Positions 44,419 through 53,026 of a stretch of DNA of 64,000 nt are shown in pieces. The position numbers were made by a program, and so were the translations under genes. A model generated the notes under the pieces. That model saw only the letters and a program-made list of their open reading frames with translations. It ran no database searches and had not been told where the DNA came from. The first letter of the stretch is position 1, and every line of letters begins with the position of its first letter. Origin of the DNA: an uncultured Corynebacterium sp. (lineage in GTDB: Bacteria; Actinomycetota; Actinomycetes; Mycobacteriales; Mycobacteriaceae); the NCBI RefSeq assembly GCF_947253065.1, contig NZ_CAMXWS010000006.1, forward strand, positions 1 to 64,000, given 5' to 3'.

Positions 44419-46080
44419 ATGAAACAAATCGGGAATTCGGGAGACATCATCATTGTCGGCGCCGGACTGGCTGGTCTGGTTGCCGCGCACGAGGCAGTCA
44501 AGGCTGGGCGTCGTGTTGTGTTTGTGGAACAAGAAAGCAGGGCGAACCTCGGCGGCCAAGCCTTCTGGTCGCTGGGTGGTCTGTTCATGGTGGGCACGCC
44601 TGAGCAGAAGCTCATGGGGGCTAAGGACTTTGAGGATCTCGCCTGGATGGACTGGGAGAACTCGGCTGACTATGACGATGAGGACTATGACAAGTGGCCG
44701 CGTGAATGGGGTCGCGAGTACGTGCGCTTCGCTTCGAATGAGATGCAGGGCTATTTGAAGGAGCTCGGTCTTCGAGTGCTACCTACCGTCGGTTGGGCAG
44801 AACGCGGCTCGGGCGATGCATCCGGCCACGGAAATTCCGTTCCACGTTTCCACCTCACATGGGGTACTGGCCCGGAGGTTGTGCGAGTCTTCCGCGAACC
44901 AGTTGAGCGCGCGGAAAAGGCAGGCAAGGTCGAATTCAAATTCCGTCACCGCGTCGACGACATCATTGTGGAAGATGGTCGCGCGGTGGGAGTGCGGGGC
45001 GTCCGGCTTATCGACGATGCGGGGTCCCGCGGTGTGGCGTCGAATAGCGAAGAGGCAGAACCTTTTGAGGTGCGCGGCGCGGCAGTGGTGATCGCTACCG
45101 GTGGTATCGGCGGTAATTTGGACAAGGTCCGTCAGATGTGGCCGGAAGATCGCTGGGGCCCATGCCCGGAGGACATGGTGACTGGTGTGCCGGAGCATGT
45201 TGATGGACGCGGTATTGATATTGCTGCGAATGCTGGTGCGAACCTGGTCAATACCGACCGCATGTGGCACTACCCGGAAGGCATGATCAACTGGGATCCG
45301 ATCTGGCCAGGCCATGGCATCCGCATCATTCCGGGGCCGAGTTCTATGTGGTTGGACGCGACTGGTAAGCGCCTGCCAACCAATTTGTTCCCTGGCTCGG
45401 ACAATATTGCGGCCCTTGCACACATTGGCAGGACTGGGCACGGCTATTCCTGGTTCATTCTCAACCAGCACATTGCTGACAAGGAATTCATCTTCTCCGG
45501 ATCGGAGCAGAACCCGGATCTGACTGATAAGTCGCTCAAGAAGCTGGCCGGCAAAATCGGGCCGGGCACGCACCCGGCTGTGAAGGCGTTCATGGACAAC
45601 GGCGTCGACTGGGTGACTGCCGATACGGTCGAAGATCTCGTGGCCAAGATGAATGAGCTCGGCGAGGTCGAAGTTGATGGGGACCTGGTGCGTAAGCAGT
45701 TGGTTGAACGCGATGCGCAGCTGACCAATAACTACTCCAAGGACGCCCAGGTCAATTACATCCGCACTGCCCGTAATTTCTTGGGCGACAAGATTGTGCG
45801 TTGTGCGGAACCGCACCGTCTGCTGGATCCGAAGAAGGGCCCATTGATCGCAGTGAAGCTGCACATTTTGACGCGTAAGACGCTCGGCGGAATCGAAACG
45901 GACCTGGGTGGTCGCGCGCTGCTTGCCGATGGCTCTGTGTTCCCCGGCCTCTATGCCTGCGGTGAGGCCGCCGGTTTCGGTGGCGGCGGCATGCACGGCA
46001 AGAACGCTCTGGAAGGAACCTTCCTCGGAGGCTGCATCCACTCCGGTAAGCGAGTGGGCGAGCACGCCGCGCGTGAGTGA
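44419..46080 (+). CDS. FAD-binding dehydrogenase (KstD/fumarate-reductase-like flavoprotein)
   Basis: The 553-residue protein starts with a dinucleotide-binding motif (IIIVGAGLAGLVAAHEA) and ends with the flavin-closing motif GRALLADGSVFPGLYACGEAAGFGGGGMHGKNALEG. It belongs to the FAD-binding dehydrogenase group related to 3-ketosteroid delta-1-dehydrogenases and fumarate reductases; the substrate is unknown. ATG 44419 lies 6 bases after TATGTT (44407-44412), a leaderless layout; an earlier in-frame ATG precedes the box. It is divergent from sqdB across 113 bases that contain a GGTCACGTTACC near-palindrome (44336-44347). Confidence 0.83.
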   Translation: MKQIGNSGDIIIVGAGLAGLVAAHEAVKAGRRVVFVEQESRANLGGQAFWSLGGLFMVGTPEQKLMGAKDFEDLAWMDWENSADYDDEDYDKWPREWGREYVRFASNEMQGYLKELGLRVLPTVGWAERGSGDASGHGNSVPRFHLTWGTGPEVVRVFREPVERAEKAGKVEFKFRHRVDDIIVEDGRAVGVRGVRLIDDAGSRGVASNSEEAEPFEVRGAAVVIATGGIGGNLDKVRQMWPEDRWGPCPEDMVTGVPEHVDGRGIDIAANAGANLVNTDRMWHYPEGMINWDPIWPGHGIRIIPGPSSMWLDATGKRLPTNLFPGSDNIAALAHIGRTGHGYSWFILNQHIADKEFIFSGSEQNPDLTDKSLKKLAGKIGPGTHPAVKAFMDNGVDWVTADTVEDLVAKMNELGEVEVDGDLVRKQLVERDAQLTNNYSKDAQVNYIRTARNFLGDKIVRCAEPHRLLDPKKGPLIAVKLHILTRKTLGGIETDLGGRALLADGSVFPGLYACGEAAGFGGGGMHGKNALEGTFLGGCIHSGKRVGEHAARE

Positions 46081-46091
46081 TGTTTGAACAA

Positions 46092-47315
46092 TTACCGCTG
46101 CCAGTGAAGTGAGGCTGTGGCCGCCTGCCCCCGCAGGCGGTCTTTGTCTTGCAGGGGGATCATTGATCCGCCGGTGAGCCAGACCAGGTGAGTGACTGTT
46201 TCCGGGATATCGGGCAAACGCCACGGAATGGTGAGCCCAGCGGTTGCGGAAGGCTCCGCGATGATTCCGGCGCTACGCTCGAGCCAATTCACGGCAGCCA
46301 GGAAAGTGATGTCATCCAAGGTGTGGAAGCCGCTGACGAGTTTCTCCGCCTGTTCCATGGCGAGCGGGGAAGGGCTTTGCACTGCCAATCCATCAGCGAT
46401 GGTGCGGCCAGAGAGCCCGTAATCGGAGCAACGGACTGTTGAATTTCCAGTGAGCACGCCGAGCGTCATGCACGGGCTGGCGGTCGGCTCGATGAAGTGG
46501 CAGAAAACAGCATCGCCGAAGGCTTGCTTGAGACCGAAGGTCACGCCAGCTGGTCCGCCGCCAACGCCACAGGGGAGATAAACGTACAGGGGATTTTCTG
46601 GAGTGAAGTGCTTGCCGATCGCGTCGAATTGCTCTTTAAGGCGCTGGCCTGCGACGGCGTATCCGGCGAAGAGTCCGAGAGAATTCTCGTCATCGATGAA
46701 GAAAGCATCGCCCGCTGCTTCGCGGGCTGCAGTGACGGTGTCTGAGAAGAGTCCATCGTGTTCAACGACGTGGGCGCCGCGGGAGCGCAGGAGGTCCTTC
46801 TTCCACTGCTTCGCATCGGTGGAGACATGGACTTCCGTGCCGAAGCCGAGCAGAGGTCCGACGGTGCCGATTGATAGGGCGAGATTGCCCGTCGATGCGA
46901 CAGAGAGTTTCTCATACTGCTGTTCCTCCGCGAGCCGGAAGACCTCGTGGACTCCACCGCGGGATTTGATGGAACCGCTGATCGGGAGTGCGTCATCGCG
47001 TTTGACCCACAGTTCGCCGGCGAGGTCACGCTCCATTAATTCGGCGACATAATCCTTTGTCTCGGGCACGTGCTGGATTGCGGATTCGATGATGCCGTTT
47101 TCTGTTTCCGGGAAGTGCTCGGCGACCCAAGGGGCGAAGCGCCCGAAGCGTGCGGCGGCTTCTTCGATAGCAGCGGAAATATCCGGATCGAACTCAGCGG
47201 TATCCGGGGTGCGAGCCCAGGAGATCTCCTGGGTGTGGGTGAGCCCGTCGATTAGCGAGAGCGGTTGCGGCTGTGACGGTGCGGGCTGAGCTGGGCGATC
47301 CCAAGGCATGATCAT
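46092..47315 (-). CDS. dsdA: D-serine dehydratase (D-serine ammonia-lyase)
   Basis: DsdA is a PLP enzyme that converts D-serine to pyruvate and ammonia. The 407-residue protein has the family-specific PLP lysine motif ALPISGSIKSRGGVHEVF, the glycine-rich phosphate loop PCGVGGGPAGVTFGLK and VASTGNLALSIG. It is somewhat shorter than E. coli DsdA (442). TACAAT (47329-47324) ends 8 bases before the ATG, so the mRNA is probably leaderless. A divergent MFS transporter gene is next to it, a natural partner for amino-acid uptake, while dsdC/dsdX homologues are absent. Confidence 0.9.
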   Translation of the reverse strand: MIMPWDRPAQPAPSQPQPLSLIDGLTHTQEISWARTPDTAEFDPDISAAIEEAAARFGRFAPWVAEHFPETENGIIESAIQHVPETKDYVAELMERDLAGELWVKRDDALPISGSIKSRGGVHEVFRLAEEQQYEKLSVASTGNLALSIGTVGPLLGFGTEVHVSTDAKQWKKDLLRSRGAHVVEHDGLFSDTVTAAREAAGDAFFIDDENSLGLFAGYAVAGQRLKEQFDAIGKHFTPENPLYVYLPCGVGGGPAGVTFGLKQAFGDAVFCHFIEPTASPCMTLGVLTGNSTVRCSDYGLSGRTIADGLAVQSPSPLAMEQAEKLVSGFHTLDDITFLAAVNWLERSAGIIAEPSATAGLTIPWRLPDIPETVTHLVWLTGGSMIPLQDKDRLRGQAATASLHWQR

Positions 47316-47388
47316 GATTGCCCATTGTAAGGAACGCTCGGGTGTACAGTTACGTGGGTCACATCGTATGCAAGGAGGGAGACATAAG

Positions 47389-48582
47389 ATGAGTACGAAA
47401 CAGTCTCAACCGCAGCTGATTTTCGCAAGCGTAGTCGCCTTCCTGATTACTGCTGGTTGGTCAGCGAACCACTTTGCCTCCGTGCTCGTGGTGCTGCGTG
47501 AACACCAGGATATGTCCACGCTTTTGGTCAATAGTGCTTATGGCATTTACGCACTCGGCCTGTTTCCATGCCTGATCGCCGGTGGTCTTGTCGCTGACAG
47601 ATTCGGGTCACGGCCCGCAGTGATCGTAGGTTCTGTGGTCGCCGCATTGGGCAATATCGCCTTGATGTTCTGGCAGGAAATTCCCGCAGTTCTGCTGATT
47701 GCGCGATTCGTGATCGGTCTCGGCGTCGGGCTGGTGGTCAGTGCCGGTACGGCGTGGGCAGGACGCCTCCGCGGGGCAGCGGGTACGACACTCGCCGGTA
47801 TTTTCTTGACGTCTGGTTTCATGCTGGGTCCGATCGCCTCCGGCATCATCGCGCACCTGGTCAGCGTGCATAATGCGATCTATATCCCATACATCGCCTC
47901 GATCATTCTGTCTTTCGCTGCGGTGGCATTCTCCTTCATAGTGGGGGATGCCCCGAATACACGTGAAGTGATTGTGGAGAAGGAGCGGCCCAACGAGACT
48001 GTTGTCGTTTCTGAGCGCTCAGCGAAGAAGGCTTTGGTCACTGCATTCCCGATGGGGCTGTGGGTATTCGCGTCGATGACGAGTGCGATCGTGGTGCTCT
48101 CCGGGCGCGTGGGCCAGCACTTCGAATCCAGTGCTTTCCTGCCAGGTGTTGCTGCGGTCACGGCCTTTGGTTCCGGCCTGGTCATTCAGGCACTTGGTCG
48201 CCGCTTTGAATTTGGTCCCGTATCTGGCGTGGTGGGGGCGGTGTGCTCGGCCGTTGGTATGACGCTTGCGGCGATCGGCGGGGCAGCACCGTCGATGCTC
48301 ATGTTCGTCGTGGCCTCCGTGTTCCTTGGGCTCGCGTACGGCCTGTGCTTGCGCGAAGGCCTGCTCGATGTGGAGACTTTCAGCCCGCCTGAAAAACGCG
48401 GTGCTGTTATTGGTGTCTACTACGTGGCCACTTATATCGGCTTTGGTTACCCGCCGCTGATCGAATGGCTGTCTGGATTTGTCGGACCGTCCTGGCCGTA
48501 CTGGGTCTTGGCTGCGCTCGCGCTGTGCTCCGCACTTATCCGTACGGCGCAGATTCGCTCCGGATACCTGCGCCGCGGCTAG
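47389..48582 (+). CDS. MFS transporter divergent from dsdA
   Basis: The 397-residue protein has twelve hydrophobic helices and the MFS loop 2-3 motif GGLVADRFGSRPAVIVG. The ATG at 47389 is chosen because AAGGAGG lies 10 bases upstream; a TACAGT -10 box is at 47345-47350. The pairing with dsdA suggests uptake or export of D-serine or a related amino acid, but the family has very broad specificity and this is inference. Its stop codon overlaps that of the convergent small membrane protein gene by 4 bases. Confidence 0.78.
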   Translation: MSTKQSQPQLIFASVVAFLITAGWSANHFASVLVVLREHQDMSTLLVNSAYGIYALGLFPCLIAGGLVADRFGSRPAVIVGSVVAALGNIALMFWQEIPAVLLIARFVIGLGVGLVVSAGTAWAGRLRGAAGTTLAGIFLTSGFMLGPIASGIIAHLVSVHNAIYIPYIASIILSFAAVAFSFIVGDAPNTREVIVEKERPNETVVVSERSAKKALVTAFPMGLWVFASMTSAIVVLSGRVGQHFESSAFLPGVAAVTAFGSGLVIQALGRRFEFGPVSGVVGAVCSAVGMTLAAIGGAAPSMLMFVVASVFLGLAYGLCLREGLLDVETFSPPEKRGAVIGVYYVATYIGFGYPPLIEWLSGFVGPSWPYWVLAALALCSALIRTAQIRSGYLRRG

Positions 48583-49037
48583 TTTTTTACGATGATGGCC
48601 ACATTTGTTGTGGTCAGCTCGTGCTCGTTGCCTGCTGGTAGGCCACGCAATTCCGCCCGTGTTTCCTTCGAGATGGGGATGATCCAGCCTTCATTCGGAT
48701 CGAGGACTGGGGCACCACCAGGACCTGGTTGGAAGGTTACGGGACGGGAGTTGGGGGTAGAGAGGCGTAACGGTGCGTCGATAAGCGAAAGATGCTGGAA
48801 TGCGCCTTGGTCGAGGGTGATGATCACGATGATGTCATCAGAATCTGGGCTCACATTCGCGGTGTGCACCTCGAGGGTGTCTGCATGATAGACCGTGATG
48901 CGGTTTCGCTTGCGTGCAATGCTCAAAGCGATCACGATCGCGGGGATAGCGATCAACATGAAGATGATCACGAGGATGAGGATCGGCTCCCAGATGCTCG
49001 TAGCAAAACCGAGATCAGTATTTTGTGCCCATGACAT
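48579..49037 (-). CDS. Small membrane-anchored protein of unknown function
   Basis: The 152-residue protein has one N-terminal membrane helix (about residues 15-42) and a beta-rich soluble C-terminal domain. I do not recognise a family. TAGGGT (49049-49044) ends 6 bases before the ATG. It is divergent from the YihY gene, whose own TAATGT box is only 25 bases away, and convergent with the MFS gene. Confidence 0.65.
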   Translation of the reverse strand: MSWAQNTDLGFATSIWEPILILVIIFMLIAIPAIVIALSIARKRNRITVYHADTLEVHTANVSPDSDDIIVIITLDQGAFQHLSLIDAPLRLSTPNSRPVTFQPGPGGAPVLDPNEGWIIPISKETRAELRGLPAGNEHELTTTNVAIIVKN

Positions 49038-49086
49038 GGCCCAACCCTACAACGGGAAGGGGAGGAGGCCAGATAATGTGTGATAC

Positions 49087-50223
49087 ATGAGTCAGGAACC
49101 CGTCGCGCACGCAGCTGAATTCGTGCAACCCTACGGGCCCGGCGAGATCAAGATCCTCGAACCTGGCTACGCACACCAAGAGCCCCTGCGACGCGGAAAC
49201 TGGTTGTCCTGGAAGGCTTGGAAGCTTGTTCTTGCGCGCACGGTAATGGATTTAGGGCCGCTGGCAATCACTGACCGTGGCGCGACCATGACTTACTTCA
49301 GTGTGACGGCCTTCGCGCCGATGCTGCTGGCGTTCTATTCCACCGTGACTTTGCTGTTTCCCACTGATGAGACTGCGCTGCATGACATGGTCGGTGGGCT
49401 GATTGATCAGACGGTGCCTGAAGCATTGCGGGCCCAGGCTTTCGAATTGTTCCTGACAGTCGTTGGTACTCCTGCACAAAGCACGATCGCGCTGGTCATA
49501 TCTATTGCGGTCTCGCTGTTGTCCGCTTCGGCATATGTGCGGGCTTTTTCGCGCTCGACGAATGCGATCTACGGCCGCACCGAAGGACGTGGACTTCCCA
49601 GAACTTGGCTCACCATGTGGGGCATCACGTTCTTGCTCGTCCTCGGGCTCATCGTGGTTGTTGCCGCATTGGTATTGCGTGAATCCATCATCAACGCACT
49701 TCTGGGTCCCATCGCCGAGCCACTTGGGCTGACCGGGGCGCTGAACTATCTCAACCACATCTTGCTGCCGGTGTGGGAGTGGGCGCGGTACCCAGCCGTA
49801 GTCATCGCGGCGATCGTTCTGGTTTCGTGTCTGTACTATTTCGCGCCGAATATCCGCCCCGGGCGCTATCGGTTGCTCACCGTCGGCGCTGTGTTCGCGA
49901 TGCTCGTCATCGGTGCGGAATGGGCACTGTTCGGCTGGTACCTCTCCACCTTCGGCGTGCGTAGCGCATACGGTGCTTTCGGAACTGTGCTCGCTGTGCT
50001 GGTCGCGGTGTGGGGCATGAATATCGTGCTGCTGATCGGTGTGAAGCTTGATGCAGAGATCCTCCGCGCTAAAGAACTGCAGGCTGGGTATGACTCGGAG
50101 ATGCTCATCCAATCGCCGCCACGCTCCCACGATGGCGTGCTGTGGCAGTACAAGGTGCACCGGTGGTTGAACCGTCTCGCACAAGACGTCAAAGAAGAAT
50201 CAGCGTTGAAGCACCACGAATAG
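49087..50223 (+). CDS. YihY/BrkB-family inner-membrane protein
   Basis: The 378-residue protein has six predicted membrane helices and the YihY/BrkB pattern: DRGATMTYFSVTAFAPMLLAFYST, ASAYVRAFSRSTNAIYGRTEGRG and the C-terminal AVWGMNIVLLIGVKLDAEILR. Members were once named RNase BN, which is not supported; their true function is unknown. TAATGT (49074-49079) ends 7 bases before the ATG, pointing to a leaderless mRNA. Confidence 0.85.
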   Translation: MSQEPVAHAAEFVQPYGPGEIKILEPGYAHQEPLRRGNWLSWKAWKLVLARTVMDLGPLAITDRGATMTYFSVTAFAPMLLAFYSTVTLLFPTDETALHDMVGGLIDQTVPEALRAQAFELFLTVVGTPAQSTIALVISIAVSLLSASAYVRAFSRSTNAIYGRTEGRGLPRTWLTMWGITFLLVLGLIVVVAALVLRESIINALLGPIAEPLGLTGALNYLNHILLPVWEWARYPAVVIAAIVLVSCLYYFAPNIRPGRYRLLTVGAVFAMLVIGAEWALFGWYLSTFGVRSAYGAFGTVLAVLVAVWGMNIVLLIGVKLDAEILRAKELQAGYDSEMLIQSPPRSHDGVLWQYKVHRWLNRLAQDVKEESALKHHE

Positions 50224-50248
50224 TTTCTGGCACCTACACTGTTGAACC

Positions 50249-51115
50249 ATGATTGATGCACGCGATACTGCCTTGGTGATTGAGGGCGGAGGAACCCGCA
50301 ACTCTTACACAGCCCCAGCGATCATGAAACTCATCGAAGAAGATGTGCAATTCGGCTGGGTGGGCGGTGTTTCCGCCGGGGCTATTCACGCTATCAATTT
50401 CCTCTCCGGGGATGCGGAGCGCACTGAGGAAGCTTTCACGACCTTTATGGGCCACCCGAAAATCGGAGGATTGCGCTCGCTCGCGCTTGGCCGTGGGCTG
50501 ATGAATGCCGAGTTCATGTTCCAGGATCGCGGTGGGGAACTGCCATTCAACCTGGACGCATTTTTGGCGAATGAGACGCCGATCCACATTGAGGCAGTGC
50601 GTGCAGATACTGGTGAATCCGTCGCGTGGAACAATGCGGACCTGCAGGATGAGGACACGATCAACCTGGTCATGCGTGCTTCCTCCACCATGCCGATGCT
50701 GATGCCGATGGCGCACATTGATGGGGTCCCACACGTTGATGGCGCACTCGGTGACGACGGTGGTCTGCTCGTGGGCGCAGCTGAGCGCGCCGGATTCAGC
50801 AAGCTGCTCGTTCTGGCCACCAAGCCGCGGGACTATGTGCGCGAGCCAGTGAACCGCCCGGGAATGATTCGTCGCATGTTCCCGAAGTACCCCGAGGTCG
50901 CGCGTCGCACCATCGACCGTCCGGATGAGTACAACAATGCCAAGGCGCGTATCGACGAAATGGCGGCCCAGGGCAATGCTTACGTCTTCTACCCGGAAAA
51001 GATGATGGTAGAAAACGCAGAATTCAAGGTGCCTAAACTGCAGAAGAATTTCGCAGCCGGCAAGGAACAGTTCGACCGCGAGTGGGATGCGATTAAGGAA
51101 TTCCTGGAGAAATAG
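50249..51115 (+). CDS. Patatin-like phospholipase, copy 1
   Basis: The 288-residue protein has the patatin hydrolase motifs: oxyanion-hole loop EGGGTRNSY, nucleophile elbow GGVSAGAIHA (GxSxG) and the catalytic Asp motif VDGALGD. There is no signal peptide, so it acts in the cytoplasm or at the inner membrane face. TACACT (50235-50240) ends 8 bases before the ATG. The next gene is a close paralogue in tandem. Confidence 0.87.
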   Translation: MIDARDTALVIEGGGTRNSYTAPAIMKLIEEDVQFGWVGGVSAGAIHAINFLSGDAERTEEAFTTFMGHPKIGGLRSLALGRGLMNAEFMFQDRGGELPFNLDAFLANETPIHIEAVRADTGESVAWNNADLQDEDTINLVMRASSTMPMLMPMAHIDGVPHVDGALGDDGGLLVGAAERAGFSKLLVLATKPRDYVREPVNRPGMIRRMFPKYPEVARRTIDRPDEYNNAKARIDEMAAQGNAYVFYPEKMMVENAEFKVPKLQKNFAAGKEQFDREWDAIKEFLEK

Positions 51116-51142
51116 CCGCGAATTCGTTTTAGAATCGTGCGC

Positions 51143-52012
51143 ATGATTGATGCCACCGACACTGCCTTAGTTATTGAAGGTGGCGGAATGCGCAATTCCT
51201 ATACCGCGCCCGCGATCGCCCGATTCATCAAGGAAGATGTGCGTTTTGGCTGGGTGGGAGGGGTCTCAGCAGGTTCTGTGCATGCGGTGAATTATGCATC
51301 GCGGGATGCGTATCGTGCGCGGGAATCCTTCACCAATTTCGTCGGACACGAGAAATTCGGTGGGTGGGTCTCACTGGCGCGTGGCACCGGATATTTCAAC
51401 GCAGAATTCATTTACGAGGGTTCGAATGATGTTCTGCCTTTTGATTTGGAGACCTTCGATTCGACGCGCGAAACCCAGGTTCACATCGAAGCGGTTCGCG
51501 CGGACACCGGACATACGGTGACGTGGAACCGTGAAAATCTGTCTTCAATAGAGATGATCGGGCAAGTCACGCGTGCTTCCTCAACATTGCCGAAAGTCAT
51601 GCCTATGGGCACCATCGACGGTGTCCCGTATGTCGACGGTGCGCTCGGGGTTTCAGGAGGCTTGCTTATCGACGCAGCCGAGGCCGCCGGTTTTAAGAAA
51701 TTCCTCGTCCTGGCCACGAAACCTCGTGACTATGTCCGTCCGGACAATAACCGTCCTACGGCGACGCGCCGGCTGTTCCCTAAACACCCAGCGGTCGCTG
51801 AAGCGTTGATTGCGCGACCGCCGCGATACAACGCGTCGAAGGAGAAGATCCTCGAGTTTGAAAAACAAGGTCGTGCCAAGGTCTTCTTCCCTGAGCACAT
51901 GACCGTTGATGCTTCCGAGCGCAACGTGACCAAGCTCAACGCGAATTACCTGCTAGGCAAGGTGCAGATGGATAACGAGTGGGATGACTGGATGGAGTTT
52001 CTCGCTGGGTGA
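51143..52012 (+). CDS. Patatin-like phospholipase, copy 2
   Basis: The 289-residue paralogue of the preceding gene has the same motifs: EGGGMRNSY, GGVSAGSVHA and VDGALGV. The two proteins align end to end without gaps of note at the N-terminus, indicating tandem duplication. TAGAAT (51130-51135) ends 7 bases before ATG 51143, so each copy seems to have its own leaderless promoter rather than being expressed only as an operon; the GTG two codons earlier falls in the promoter spacer. Substrates are unknown. Confidence 0.87.
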   Translation: MIDATDTALVIEGGGMRNSYTAPAIARFIKEDVRFGWVGGVSAGSVHAVNYASRDAYRARESFTNFVGHEKFGGWVSLARGTGYFNAEFIYEGSNDVLPFDLETFDSTRETQVHIEAVRADTGHTVTWNRENLSSIEMIGQVTRASSTLPKVMPMGTIDGVPYVDGALGVSGGLLIDAAEAAGFKKFLVLATKPRDYVRPDNNRPTATRRLFPKHPAVAEALIARPPRYNASKEKILEFEKQGRAKVFFPEHMTVDASERNVTKLNANYLLGKVQMDNEWDDWMEFLAG

Positions 52013-52172
52013 TCCGCCTGTGACCGGATGCCTATGCAATTTTGAGGTAGAAGCATTTTCCGATGAAAGCGCAGGTTATAAGTTCAGGGAATGTTGAACC
52101 TTCCGGTTTGGATGAGTTCAGGTCTTGTGCTCGTGTTTATCCGGCGTAGCGTGAGTTCCACCGCGGTAGTCC

Positions 52173-52198
52173 AATCGAAAATCTCAATCGAAAATCTC
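52173..52198. repeat. Perfect 13-base tandem repeat
   Basis: AATCGAAAATCTC is present twice without spacer (52173-52185 and 52186-52198), and a degenerate third unit follows near 52207. It lies in the 241-base gap upstream of the secreted protein gene, which otherwise holds no gene. Confidence 0.75.
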
Positions 52199-52253
52199 GA
52201 AGAGTTTGAAATCTCACGAAGTCTTTTTTGAAGACAGAAAGCGTGTGATACCC

Positions 52254-52781
52254 ATGCAGATCCAGAAACGAGCAACCGCAACCGCGACAGTCGCTTTCGC
52301 CGCATTGTTGACATTGCCAGCCACTGCGACTGCAGAAACAACCCCGGCCAATGAGTGCGCGCCGAATCCGAGCGCCCACGAAATCTCTGAGGCGAACGCC
52401 CAACTCAACCGCGAACACCAGACTGATCGCGGTGGGTGGACGTATGCCGGTGGCTCTAATTTCAGCCCGTGTGCTGATCTGAGCTACGCCATCACTAAGC
52501 AGGGTGGCCAGGGCAATGGTGCAGAGACCAATGTTCTGTTGTTGTTCCACAAGGGCCAGTACATCGGCATTGACTCGAACCACCCGCAGACCATCGAGCG
52601 CATCACACCAAACGACGACGGCACGTTCACGGTTGTCTACCGTGACACCGAAGCACAGATGGAAGCTGGCGCACCGAATGCTGATGCCGACAAATTTGTT
52701 TCGGAGGTGACCTACTTCTGGGATGGCGACAAGGTCGGCCACCACGGCACGATTCCGAACGAGTCGCTTCCGGAGTTCTAA
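52254..52781 (+). CDS. Secreted protein of the LppP/LprE-like type
   Basis: The 175-residue precursor has a clear Sec signal peptide (MQIQKRATATATVAFAALL, cleavage near ATAET) and a mature domain with two cysteines and the pattern NFSPCADLSYAITKQGGQGNGAETNVLLLFHKGQYIG, which recalls the LppP/LprE family of actinobacterial exported proteins, here without a lipobox. It ends in VTYFWDGDKVGHHGTIPNESLPEF. ATG 52254 is chosen to start at the signal peptide. A terminator follows at 52802. A collapsed paralogue lies just downstream. Confidence 0.72.
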   Translation: MQIQKRATATATVAFAALLTLPATATAETTPANECAPNPSAHEISEANAQLNREHQTDRGGWTYAGGSNFSPCADLSYAITKQGGQGNGAETNVLLLFHKGQYIGIDSNHPQTIERITPNDDGTFTVVYRDTEAQMEAGAPNADADKFVSEVTYFWDGDKVGHHGTIPNESLPEF

Positions 52782-52801
52782 ACAACCCCGCCGCGGACGC
52801 T

Positions 52802-52832
52802 AACCGCCATTGCACACCTCGCAGTGGCGGTT
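52802..52832 (+). terminator. Intrinsic terminator after the secreted protein gene
   Basis: AACCGCCATTGC (52802-52813) pairs with GCAGTGGCGGTT (52821-52832), with one wobble and a 7-base loop. The T tract after it is short (TTCTTG). Confidence 0.65.
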
Positions 52833-52879
52833 CTTGCGTATCTTAGGCGTAGACCTCTAAAAGGAATTGGAAGGTACCA

Positions 52880-53014
52880 ATGTCTCAGCACCGTCGATTG
52901 TCGTGGTCAACTGCAAAGAGAATTCTCGCTGCGCTGTCCCACAGCACGGTGACCTATTACTGGGACGGAAGCAAGGTCGCGCACGAGGGCCGGATTCCGA
53001 ACACGAACCTCTAG
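52880..53014 (+). pseudogene. Internally deleted paralogue of the upstream secreted protein gene
   Basis: A 44-codon frame starts at ATG 52880 with an AAGGA ribosome binding site upstream. It begins with a basic signal-peptide-like start (MSQHRRLSWSTAKRILAALS) and then jumps to VTYYWDGSKVAHEGRIPNTNL, which matches the last part of the preceding protein (VTYFWDGDKVGHHGTIPNESL). Compared with that protein, about 110 residues from the middle are missing, but the frame is intact. It is best read as a relic left by an in-frame deletion; a functional micropeptide cannot be excluded. Confidence 0.7.
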
Positions 53015-53026
53015 AGCGCGAGGGCT

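Noticed and set aside
49087..50223. Ribonuclease BN
   Set aside because: The name was attached historically to YihY/BrkB membrane proteins; the protein has six membrane helices and no nuclease motif.
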